20,756 nt of DNA from Gnetum montanum (GCA_015680685.1 MNCI01011068.1:36003-56758), one strand, 5' to 3'. Counted from the stretch's first letter, positions 1-9,799 are shown. The notes: generated from the sequence alone by a model not told the origin. Numbers and translations are program-made.

Positions 1-638
1 TTGATATATTGATAGGTACATATAGTCACCTAGTTCTAATTAGATGAACCCCACACAAATCCCTTTAGTTAATCTGAATTAAAATTTAAGGAGGATGAGC
101 CCTTTCTTGGCTCTTTTTTTTTAATAACTGAAAAATATTTAAATATATTTACATTTAGAATATATCTACAAGTCATGATATTGTAGCAATGTACTCTAAA
201 CATAACTTAGAGTAACCAAATCAAGAGTCCAACAACTAGGTTATGATCTCATTATTCTAGTTCCTAAAAACCTCTCTCCCTCATGATAAAAGCATAATCA
301 CTTAAAGAATCAAAGCTCATCCTACCAAGTGGATCCTAGAAGGGTCAATCCCTCCAACATACATTTTGAGTGATTGTATCCAAGCTTGAATATAAGTCTT
401 ATTATCTAAGACATAAGAATCTTAACATGAATTCCTAGAAGATTTTCATCATAAAATCTACTTAAAGCTCTTAACAAATTGTACTTTGTGCTTTTGTACA
501 AGGAAATCACGAATAAATAAGTGAAAGAAAAAGAATGGAAGGGTGGATGTCCAAAACTCAAACTATTTATGTACTCTTGTTATATTGATCTATAATTCCT
601 ATAATGTACCATGTTGTCTATATGTCTTGGGGTGTATT
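1..638. other. Unassigned AT-rich flank of element A
   Basis: I find no ORF or recognisable gene here. The stretch is AT-rich and abuts the LTR terminus at 639. It should be the sequence into which element A inserted, or older repeat debris. The five bases before the LTR (634-638, GTATT) would be one half of a target-site duplication, but the other end of element A is not recognisable, so this cannot be confirmed. Confidence 0.5.
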
Positions 639-1474
639 TGATGAGCGGTGAGTAGACCCTACACCCAACCATATGAATCACTAAGCGTTCGCTAAGCCTT
701 CTAAGCACACTAGTCTCTAGGAAGTAAAACTAACTATTGCAATAGTTGTCTTCCCAATTACACTTGTGAAATGCAAGGGTATGGTTAAGTACAACTAAGG
801 CATATGATTTTTATCATTTTTATGTTTTGTGTTTTAAGTGGCCTAAGGGTAAAGAATAATGAATAAGATAGTAATTAAATTGCTAATTTAATATAACTAG
901 ATATGCCTAACTAATCCTAACATAAGCATCCATATCCACTTGCCATATACATCCTGAACATGTTTAACACTATTAGGTTACCAAAAGTTAAGCATTATTG
1001 GGATTACCAAGCACCAAGTGTATGCTCGAAGTGGTTGTACTTATGTGCTTAATTAATCACTATTTAATCTATCTTACTTTAGCCTAATTAATTATTTAAT
1101 TACTTAAAGCATTAAAATAAATTGCATAAAATATTAAATGCATAAATAATTAATTAATCCATTTCAAAGTGCAGCAAGGTTTATCAAAAAGCTTGTCTTT
1201 ATTGTCGCACACACTACTGTGCTCAAGTACAATAGTGCTCGAATAAAGATCTATACACTCTTGACTCCTACTATGGGCAGCTAGAAAAATATTCTAACGT
1301 TCAAATCATAAACCTGCAAGAGCTCTACTACAATTATGAAAAAATATGCCATAAACATGGTAGGTGAGCATGTATTTATAGGCAAAAAGAAACACTACAT
1401 CAACAGGGCCACGTCAACACATCAAATCATGCATTGATGGGGCCTAGTCAGTGCAGCCAATTTACAATTCATCA
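639..1474 (-). repeat. LTR A, 3' LTR of a minus-strand Ty3/gypsy element
   Basis: Read on the minus strand, this 836-bp block begins TGATGAATTG and ends CCGCTCATCA, giving imperfect inverted termini of the TG...CA type. A TATA box (TATAAATA) lies at 1380-1373 and an AATAAA signal at 1203-1198, in the U3-R order expected of an LTR. A polypurine-type tract directly precedes the 5' end of the LTR on this strand, which marks it as the 3' LTR. The last 40 bases resemble the ends of LTRs B and C, and blocks around the poly(A) site and the CTTGGTAATCCCA motif are also shared. It is the most diverged of the three family members. Confidence 0.82.
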
Positions 1475-1500
1475 TACCCCCATGACTGAATGAAAACTCA
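1475..1500 (-). other. Polypurine tract and conserved pre-PPT of element A
   Basis: On the minus strand GGGGGTA directly precedes the TGATGA start of the LTR, as expected for a plus-strand primer. The flanking bases, including GAGTTTTCATTCA, match the corresponding site of element B at 9758-9783 almost exactly, although the internal regions behind them are far more diverged. This fits selection on the priming region during past mobility. Confidence 0.65.
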
Positions 1501-1689
1501 TTCTCAAATTATTTACAAATTTGGGAAGGTATGGAATTGTTGACTAATGATAAACATATGACAAAGATAAACAAACACTAAGTGCCTGAGTGTACAGATA
1601 TACAATCATTACAAAGTTTTGTTGGTGTTTAGGACTACAAAATTGAACACCCAGACAAAAATTAAAAAACACAATCCCTTTGATAATGC

Positions 1690-4569
1690 AAAGAAGATGA
1701 AGAACATTAAATAATCCTAAGTACTGGAGGCTCCTAAGGTTTCAAAAGACCTTCTCCTACTTCAAGCACACGTAGTGGTTGAGGCTATTGTGGTTGTCCT
1801 GCTATGGCTGCAACTTCTAGTGGAAGATGAAAAGAATCATATAATGCTTTCATCTCCTCCTCCTTACTCCTTTAATCATGAAAAATCCTTGCAACTTCAC
1901 CAATGTGGGCTAGAATGAGCACATCCCAAGGATAGGCCATTGTTGGAAATAGCTTCTTAACATTAATGAACTAGGTAACAAATTGTTTTTGTTTGATTTT
2001 GAACACCATGATTGCATTCTATAGTGTCCAACAATTATTCATTTTTTTGGCCGAGTTCTCAAAAATTCATCTTTCATTAGTAAATTTTGCCCTAAGAACT
2101 TGGAGTTCAACATTTACAGTCTTAAGCTTTTGCTTGGCTTTCTTGTGATGATTAAACTCTTCATCATACAACAAGTACGAGTTGGCCACCTACTTTTCTA
2201 ACTCTGACTATGGTTGTCTAGCAATTAGCATTGCTAGGTTTGCATATCAAAGATTGGTGAGCTCCATGTATTCTTTCATTTCTTCAATCTGCAACTCCTT
2301 CATGAGGATCTCCTCTTTGTTGTAGGAATCTATCCCGTTAATGATAGGTTGCATACCTCTTTTTCTTGCTAAATTTGCTAGAGGGTCTCATTAACTTTTG
2401 CCTTAGCCATATGGATGTGTTTTTTATTAACTTCTTTTTGTAGGACAACCTAATTTCTATAGTGGTTCTTAACTCTCTCAAATTTGCGAGCCTCATTCTT
2501 CCAGGTGGCAATCTCAATCATAGATTTTTGGCATAAGGTGTGGAATTCCTCCATAGAGATATTTCTATTTTCTGTTGTTAATCTTCTAAGCACAGTGTTT
2601 ACCTTGGCTAGCTACTCTTACTATTAATGGATTAATTCTTACATGTACTATTTCTACACATCAACATTCTGTAGGCAATGATTCTTTGCAGTCAACATCT
2701 CATTCTCTAGGCATGTTTAGATCAAGTCCTTTTGAACTAAATATGTCTTGGCCTTGGCTACAAATTGGTCAAAGACAGCTGCCATCATCCTCACCTCAAC
2801 CTACTTAAGTCTATCTTGAAGCTATTGAAAAGCTTCATCTCTTGTCACTACAAGGTTGAGGAAAGTGGGATCAGCAAGGTGGGTTCTTAATTCAGCAACC
2901 TCCATGACCAAGCATTGGTTTTCTACTTGAGCCATTTCAAGTTGCCCTTTCAAAATGATGTAATTACCCTTTACCTTAAGTAACTCTAACTGGGTTGTAG
3001 TGATGTTATCTAAAAAATTAAAGATATCCAGAATTAATTACCTAGTTCCCACTAGTTGGTCCAAAAACTCCTTGTGCTAGGCTACACTTAATCAGCTGTT
3101 AATAATTCCTATAGACATCTACACATCTCTGAGTGCAAAAACATTTGGTATAGACATCGTAGGTGCATTCAGTACTTTGGCAATCCAATTAGTAACTACT
3201 TCCACTACTCTCTCTTGCCCTTAGTGCTGCATCACCAAGATAGTTGCCCCCTCACCCTCCTCCAAGCACACTGAAATGGTAGCATCATTCCTAGAGATTT
3301 CAGGGAATTGCTATTGTTGTTCAAGAGATATCGTTACCTCTCAAGCACTAATATTGAACCTCATAGGTAGCTATGTTCTTTCAACTAAGAATATTGGCCC
3401 ACCTCCCTCCATCTGATTAATTGTTCGAGCCACTTTGTTGAGGTGATTCATTACAAGATAGTACATAGATGGATCCCCACCACTTGCTTTTACTTGCTGC
3501 TCTTGCTCATGCAAGAGCTTCTCTCAAATTTCATGCAAGCCCTCAATGGATGGATAGGCCTATGATTTTGTTTCCTGAGTAGGTGGTGGAGGTGGTGGTT
3601 ATTGCTCCTTTTCTTTGGACATGGGAGGGGTCCTGTCTTTCATCATTTTAGACTAGGAGGTAATGCGAGTAAACTTGATTGTGTCATTTACATAGCAAAC
3701 TATCCCTACCCTTTTACAAAGTTTTCTAATAAGGTATGGAAAGGGCAAGGTTTTCCTTCCATGTTCATTTTTCTTAAAGTGCTTTTCTATCTCTAGATAT
3801 ATTAGTTGTGGAAGGTGTATAGGGAATTTTCTACTTAAAGCGGTACATGCATGGGTGGAGAAAGTAATCACCTTGTTGGGCTTCATCGTCAAATTGAGAT
3901 GATAAGCTACTAGCTTAAAGCATATGCACTCCCCCAATGTGAGCACATCAAACTCCTTGTGGTCAACCCCATAACATCATTAGATCCACTACTTTTTTGC
4001 CTTTGGGTCTTCTTGCATGGAGATCTCTACCAAATGGATTCCATAATCAAGTAGACCAAGAGCCTACACAATACGATTTTCTGAGTAGGACACTTGAATG
4101 TCCTTGATTCTCATAGTGGCTCCAATATTTCCTCTATTCTAAAAAAGATATGTCTCTCTGACGTACCACTCCCCACTGAAAGTGATGATTAGCCACATGG
4201 GAGAGTTTTGCAACTTTGTCTTGACTTTTGGTGGAGCATGTTCTAAGAACGGTCCAAATTTTAGTTCTTAGAGAACTAAGCATTGGACATCATGACGCTT
4301 GATTGTATCAATGCAAGCTTGTGTCAATGTGACCTCGAGTCTTGGTATGGGCCCTAGTGCCTTTCCTCTATGAGATTGTTTAGTTGCAACCTCTTCTTTG
4401 AGAATTTGTCAGAAAAATTCCACTTTGGGCTTCTCTTCAAGAGGTCCTATTATGTGAGTTTCTACTACCTACTCTTGGGCTTGTTCCTGTTATTTCCTTT
4501 TATGTTTGGGTTGATTTTTTTTTGTTAGGATGGTCCTCCTACCTATGGCCATTTCAGTCTTGGTGCCAT
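1690..4569 (-). pseudogene. Broken 3' ORF of element A (env-position ORF, function unknown)
   Basis: A long minus-strand coding relic runs between the internal promoter and the 3' LTR, the place of the env-like/extra ORF in Athila- and Tat-type elements. A putative ATG at 4569 follows a splice acceptor. The frame soon breaks, and several stops and shifts follow. Readable parts, in order: a WY-x-ETY-x-F segment (4204-4142); an open segment (3946-3653) ending in a FPYLIRKLC-like motif; a GEGA...VMQH motif (about 3258-3223); and a long charged, probably coiled-coil C-terminal part (about 3050-1690). The FP-x-LIRK-C region recalls the 'putative plant transposon protein' domain (Pfam Transposase_32), but this is a recollection and not a search result. 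The same order is found in element B at 12737-9800. It is not functional as it stands. No membrane or fusion feature could be established, so an envelope role is not claimed. Confidence 0.62.
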
Positions 4570-4885
4570 CTGTGATCACAACATGACCAAGGATTAGCAT
4601 TTAATGTGTAACTTGAAATAATTGGAATACCTTATCTCTTTGGGAAAGTTACACCTGGCTAAGTTGTGATCATGATTGATTGGATCATTTCAATTATTAT
4701 TTTATTCTTATTTTAATATTAATAATTAATTTTAGATTCATTGAATTTTGTTGGAAGGGTTAAACTTTTAAAAATTAATGGTTTAATATTATTCTATTCA
4801 TTAATTGTTTGGGGGAGTTAGAAAATTTTTGAAAAAATTTCTTTAAAAACCTTAATGTTTGTGGCCCCCACAACTAAGAGCTTAC
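4570..4885 (-). other. Probable 5'-UTR intron before the 3' ORF of element A
   Basis: On the minus strand a strong donor (CTAAG|GTAAGC, GT at 4885-4884) and an acceptor (TGTGATCACAG|ATGG, AG at 4571-4570) bound a 316-bp AT-rich stretch. The acceptor AG is immediately followed by the candidate start codon. Element B has the same acceptor-ATG arrangement at 12739-12735. The intron is inferred from splice-site consensus and cross-copy conservation, not from transcripts. Confidence 0.6.
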
Positions 4886-5033
4886 CTTAGATAGCTACAA
4901 GATCAAAGAATAGAGTGATTTGGAGAAATAATGTGAAAGTTATTAGCTCTAAAAGGTTTTGGGCTCTAAAACATTGCAAAAACTCCCCTCATGTTTTGAA
5001 GCAAATGACAAAAAATTTCAAATTTTTGGACTG

Positions 5034-5072
5034 TATTTATAGAAATTTTGCACTACATTGATGGGGCCTAGT
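5034..5072 (-). promoter_or_regulatory. Internal promoter of element A with a U3-like motif
   Basis: A TATA box (TATAAATA, 5041-5034 on the minus strand) lies about 150 bp upstream of the predicted donor site and 465 bp upstream of the candidate ATG. Just upstream of it sit ATGTAGTG (5058-5051) and a 17-base motif (5072-5056) identical to bases 1448-1432 in the U3 of LTR A, on the same strand and at a comparable position relative to the TATA box. Downstream sequence does not resemble LTR R/U5, so this is better read as an internal promoter built from U3 parts than as a complete second LTR. Confidence 0.55.
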
Positions 5073-6405
5073 TGACAAGGCCTAATAAATGCAACTATTA
5101 ACCACCATTGACTTTGTCAAAAGTAATAAAAAAAACTAGGAATTTTCACATGAAATGAGGGTCAAATGGAATCCCAAAAAGTCATGAACATGATGAAAAT
5201 ATTAGAAGAGGGTCTTAAATTCTAAAAATTGATAAATTATTGGAGAATAAAATTTTATGAAGAAAAATTATCTTAAGGAGCAAATACTTGGATGCACGAT
5301 GGAGCACATAAAAGATTTGATTGCAACAACTAAGGGTAAGGAATTTAACTAACCCAACCATGAGATATGGAAGTGGGTCCTCCCCATAGTGGTACATGTT
5401 CTTTTTGCCTTACATAACCTCAACTAAGAAGTTCGTGGACCTCATAGTTGATTAGTGGTTATGAAAAGTTAAGAACTAAAAGTCCAACAATCTACCCAAG
5501 AATTTAAACATATTAAACTAAGACTTGAAATAAAAACACAAAAACCAATAGTAGGGTGAGTTATGGAGAGCATTGATGGATGAGATAAAGAACGGAATGG
5601 ATGTTCTAATCATGGTCACATGAAGTCCCTTGTGAATTTCATGGTTAAGTGACTCAATAAAGTCCAACCTTAGTCTAGACCAACACCATTCACATTTAGT
5701 GACTTTGCATCATTACTCTAAAACCAATCCACCCCATTGAGACACAATAATGCTCCCATAAATAACTACTATTCCTTATTTGAGAAGAAAAGAGAAGCAA
5801 GAAGTGAGAAAGAGTCTTAGTTATAGGGGACCTTCAAGCGTGGGTAACATGTCTTTCTAGTATGATAACTAGTACTTGTAACTCATTTATTTTGTCTAAG
5901 GGATGTACTTTGAATTCCCATCATGTATATTTTTCTCTCTCTTTCTTTCTCTTTTTTTTTTGAACATTTTATGCTTTTCATGAATTTTTTTAGATGGAAA
6001 CCACTCTATGCAAAGACTTATTCAACTTTCTATTATTGCTTGACATAAAATGGTAAGAAATCCATAAAAACACACATGCACTCAAGTAAGTAAAGAGGTA
6101 TAAAGAGTATTGAATCCCCTTAAAGTTACATCCTTTTCAAACCTTTAAATGTTTTCCAAGCTTGGAAACTACCAAGGTTACAAGTTTGTTAAAGTTTTAT
6201 TAATGAAAAAGGACCTTATATTTTCAAAAACCAAGAAAATCATAGAGTAGGTGGATGGGTGGATGACGTGAATTCACTGCCTATTTCATGAAAAAAAAAC
6301 CTATCTTAGTTATCGATCATCAAAATTCAAAAATAGAAACCAAATAGTAGCAAACAAAAATGTTAAGTACAAACCACAATTAGGAAACAAGTACAACATC
6401 ATTGT
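5073..6405. other. Non-coding upstream part of element A
   Basis: No credible gene is seen. The short open frame on the minus strand at 5397-5215 lacks any family signature. A block at 5830-5866 resembles 14087-14122 upstream of element B, supporting common element origin. A pyrimidine-rich run lies near 5935-5962. The region stops abruptly at the start of LTR C (6406), so element A has lost its gag-pol part here, or C inserted at this point. Confidence 0.5.
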
Positions 6406-7247
6406 TGATGATTCATGGTTTTTCAACTCTTATTATCGAACCCCTATTATCGTAGCTGCAATATTGCAACCTGTATGTAATATCGAGTACATAATATCGT
6501 GGTTCCCGTGTGAGCCTATAAATAAAAGTGGTGCACTTGGTTTTGGCATTAGTTCTTAGTTCCTTACCCAAACTCTTGTAGTTTTTCCTTCTTAGAGGTA
6601 GAATTATTTCTCAGTGCATGCTCACAGTGTGATGATTGTAATTGTACAACATCCTTTATTCGAGTGCGACATACTTGGACACGTACATGACCGAAAATAA
6701 AGATCAAGATTACTTCATCATTGCAGCATTCACATAGTTTAATTATTTAGTTTTTATTATTATTTATTACTTTCTTAGTTAATATCTCTATACCCTTATC
6801 TCCTAGTAATGAAGAATGAGTACCACTTAATCACAAGCATTTAAGTGTGACTACTTGGTAACCCAGTAGCATACCTAGGCCATGCACTTGGTAATCCCAG
6901 TGGTAGTTCTGCACGAGGTCCAAGATGTGTATGGATGATTAAGGAACAGATGTTCATCTCACTTAGGCTAGTTTAGATTCTCTCTCATCCTCTCTCTCCT
7001 AGCTTAGCTAATATTATTTCCAATCATACCTAGGAGTAGCATTAGTGTAGGAACACATCATACACCACACTCTGTACTAAACCATACATGAAAAAGCTAA
7101 TACTAGTCTAGGTGGGAAGACAATGAACTGCGATGTACGAGTAACTATCTAGATAGCATAACTAGTCCATATGCAGAGTTCGATCGGATCGTGCATGAAA
7201 CGTTCGTATTCGTATGGTTGAGTGTAGGGGTACCTTTCCACTCATCA
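6406..7247 (+). repeat. LTR C, 5' LTR of a plus-strand Ty3/gypsy element
   Basis: This 842-bp LTR begins TGATGATTC and ends CCACTCATCA. It carries a TATA box (TATAAATA) at 6517-6524 and AATAAA at 6696-6701, and it is followed one base later by a tRNA-Asp-type primer binding site, which fixes it as a 5' LTR. The R/U5 part matches LTR B in reverse complement over long blocks. For example, 6696-6732 agrees with 9503-9467 at 36 of 37 bases. The U3 is quite different from that of LTR B apart from a block found in inverted orientation. Four TATCG motifs lie at 6434-6499. Confidence 0.87.
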
Positions 7248-7248
7248 T

Positions 7249-7266
7249 TAGCACTGTTGCTGGGGA
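7249..7266 (+). other. Primer binding site, tRNA-Asp type, of element C
   Basis: One base after the LTR end, 18 bases match the tRNA-Asp-complementary primer site common in Athila/Tat elements at 14 positions. All four differences are G-to-A or C-to-T transitions. The distance from the LTR and the unchanged TTG and GGGGA cores support the call. The decay pattern fits deamination of methylated cytosines. Confidence 0.8.
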
Positions 7267-7388
7267 TGGTGCTAGTTATCTAGATTAGTTATATCATACA
7301 AGGTCATTGTATAGGAATTAATGATATATCTTTCAAAAAGAAATAATTACAAAAAGTCACATACAAATTCACACATAATCTCACAACC
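7267..7388 (+). other. 5' leader of element C
   Basis: This is the untranslated stretch between the primer binding site and the first plausible gag ATG at 7389. It contains no ORF of note. A packaging signal would be expected here in a live element but cannot be recognised by eye. Confidence 0.4.
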
Positions 7389-8962
7389 ATGCCTCTCCTA
7401 CAAGACTACAATAATGCCACATCTAGTGAGGCAATTCATTGGAGAACCAACGAATTATATGATAATGAAGATTGGAGTACAAACCCAAGGTGGGGGTTTC
7501 TTATAAACATAAATGAAAACAACATCGTCCCAATGCATGAAAGCATAACTTACTTGATGACGATGAACCCCTACTAGCCACTACAAGGCTAACACAAGTA
7601 CAAGAGGCTGTTTGAATCTCCCGTAGGCATCAGAAAGAGAGCTGTCTACCTAGGCTCGATTTAAATAACTTTTTCAATTTCTTAGGAGGCTATGACTTAG
7701 ATCCACAACAACATTTACAAGCCTTCTACGATGCCTGTGTATGGAACAACATTGATAATGGTTGGTAAAAACTCAAGCTCTTTCCTATGACACTCGTTGG
7801 CCAAGAAAAAGTATGGTATAGCTCGTTAAAACTAAATTCAATATGAAAATGGACAAAAATGATAGAACTATTTAATGAAATATATCAAACTTACGCAAGA
7901 GTGTTGGCCTTGAGGAAACAAATCCAAGAGTGGAAACAAGCACACCATGAACCCTTAGACATGGCCTTAGAAAGATATTATGCATTGTTAAACAACTGTC
8001 TAGGCCATGAGTTCTCCAAGGAAAGGCTAATGTACCATATCATTGATGGGCTTCGTGATGAAACAAGAGAGACCCTAGGGATGTATACCCAAGGTCAACT
8101 ATATGAACTACGAACCCATCAATTCCAAGATCTTATTAAGTGGGTCGCAAAAGAAGGAGGAATGCCTAGCTGGGAGAGTGTTGAAAAACATCAACGGGAC
8201 CAAAATTTCAACTTAACAGAGGTCCATAATCACAAAAAGGGGAAATCAACCTATCTCAATGAGGAAGAACCATCTTTGGCAGCACAACAATCATTAGATG
8301 AAATTGAGGCAAAGATCAATAAGATGTTGGAATGGATACATAAAAAGTATGGAGAATATATCAATATTATTGGAGATAGAGTCTTGACAACCCGAGAAGC
8401 AAGATAAAATATCATTAGACGATCAAGAAGAAGGGATGAGAAAGATAAGAGCTCAATGGCCAATCATACATATGAATACAACATTTGCCTGTACGATCAC
8501 CCCAAGGGCCAATGCCCAATCTTGTTACATTTATATGAGCATTGGGGAAGCACATTACACCCAGAGTTCCTATAGAGATACTATGTTCAATCATAGTGGC
8601 AACAATCCCAGTCGTGGGGGAAGCCAACCCTAAACTGAAGACACCCTTCATATCAACCGAATCAAAATACTTATCTAGTTCAACATCCTGTTTCCCCAAC
8701 TAGGTCAACATACTCTATCTCACCTCGTTATTATTCTCCTCAGTACTATCAGCCCATGTCCTCAACACAACCACCGCCTTATGTATCTTACACTTCTCCT
8801 AAATTTAAACATTCTCATCTTTTTCCTTTTTCTACATCGCCACCAACTATTCCTGAAATGTTTACACCACAACAACAACCCATGAACATTACTTGTGCTA
8901 CTATTTCCAACAGTAGTGAGAGACCTCCTCAACATCAAAGGCATCCCTTCTTTAGACATAAC
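7389..8962 (+). pseudogene. gag: Truncated, broken gag of element C
   Basis: Gag builds the virus-like particle of LTR retrotransposons. The first frame (7389-7577) encodes about 62 residues, then a shift leads into the main frame, which can be followed from about 7640 to 8959 with several stops. The longest open piece is 7859-8407 (182 codons). Just before it, LFPMTLVGQ and W-x-SSLK-like motifs match the core of the Retrotrans_gag family (PF03732 type). A helical, charged part follows, then a C-x3-H-x4-C motif near 8490, a proline/serine/glutamine-rich tail (8756-8950), and the LTR B terminus at 8963. A tail like this usually precedes the zinc knuckle and protease, which are missing here. 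It is certainly a gag relic and not expressed as a full protein. Confidence 0.8.
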
Positions 8963-9757
8963 TGATGAGTGGTGAGGTACCCATACACAACCATATGAAT
9001 ACGAGTGTTACACGTGCGATCCGGTTGAACTCTGCAGACAGACTAGTTGTGGCATCTAGATAGTTAGCTGAAGGTCACAGTTCACTATCTTCCCACTTGG
9101 ACTAGTATTAGCTTTGTCATGTATGGTTTAGTCCAGAGTGATGTGTATGATGTGGTTTCTAATCTAACGCCACTCCTGAGGGCAATGCAAACTAGTATTC
9201 ACTAATCTAGGAGAGAGAGGATGAGAGAATCTAAACTAGCCTAAGTACGATGAGCATCCATTCCTTGATTATCCATACATATCTTGGACTTCGTGCACGA
9301 CTACCACTGGGATTACCAAGAGTAGATCCTAGATACGCTACCAAGTAGTCACACTTAAATGCTCGTAATCAAGTCGTACTCATTCTGCGTTTTAACATGA
9401 GTTTAAGGGTGAGAGAGATTAACTAGGAAAGTAGTAAATAAAAATTAATTAAATGATTAATCTAATTGAATGCTACAATGATGAAGTAATCTTGATCTTT
9501 ATTGCTGGTCATGTGCGTGTCCAAGTATGTCACACTCAAATAAAGGATTTCGTACAATTACATTGACCACACTGCAAGCATACATGAAGAAGAAAAGGGT
9601 TGAGAGAGAAAAAATGAAAAATGAAATTAAAACTAACTCTAAACCTGATTCTAAAACTGACTCCAAAATGCATCTATCTACCTCTTATTTATAGATGAGG
9701 AGACAAGCTGCAATATTGTGTACATGATATCGTGGTTGCCCAAAATGTGACTCATCA
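8963..9757 (-). repeat. LTR B, 3' LTR of a minus-strand Ty3/gypsy element
   Basis: Read on the minus strand, the block begins TGATGAGTCA and ends CCACTCATCA (795 bp), with an ACTCATCA/TGATGAGT terminal inverted repeat. A TATA box lies at 9693-9686 and AATAAA at 9503-9498. A polypurine-type tract adjoins the 5' end of the LTR, so this is a 3' LTR. Its R/U5 is very close to LTR C, in opposite orientation. Its far end cuts directly into the gag of element C, so element B sits in or against element C. Confidence 0.87.
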
Positions 9758-9783
9758 TACCCCCACGATTGAATGAAAACTCG
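9758..9783 (-). other. Polypurine tract and conserved pre-PPT of element B
   Basis: On the minus strand, a GTGGGGGTA tract leads directly into the TGATGAG start of the LTR, preceded by GAGTTTTCATTCA. The bases align closely with 1475-1500 of element A. Just upstream is CTCGAGGACGAG, a sequence often seen near the 3' end of plant Ty3/gypsy internal regions. Confidence 0.68.
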
Positions 9784-9799
9784 TCCTCGAGTTACAGTG

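Noticed and set aside
3602-3796. 64-codon plus-strand frame
   Set aside because: It lies opposite the better supported minus-strand coding relic of element A and has no family features.
1690-4569. Calling the 3' ORF an envelope protein
   Set aside because: Position fits, but no signal peptide, membrane anchor or fusion-type feature could be shown in the broken frames.
5034-5397. A second full LTR at the internal promoter of element A
   Set aside because: Only U3-like motifs and a TATA box are shared; R/U5 blocks, terminal sequences and a primer site are missing.
5935-5962. Pyrimidine run as a central polypurine tract
   Set aside because: Composition fits on the minus strand, but the similar run in element B is in a different order relative to the conserved island, so a functional call is not supported.
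8251-8699. Minus-strand frames of 70 and 94 codons
   Set aside because: They are antisense to the gag relic, whose plus-strand frame has recognisable motifs.
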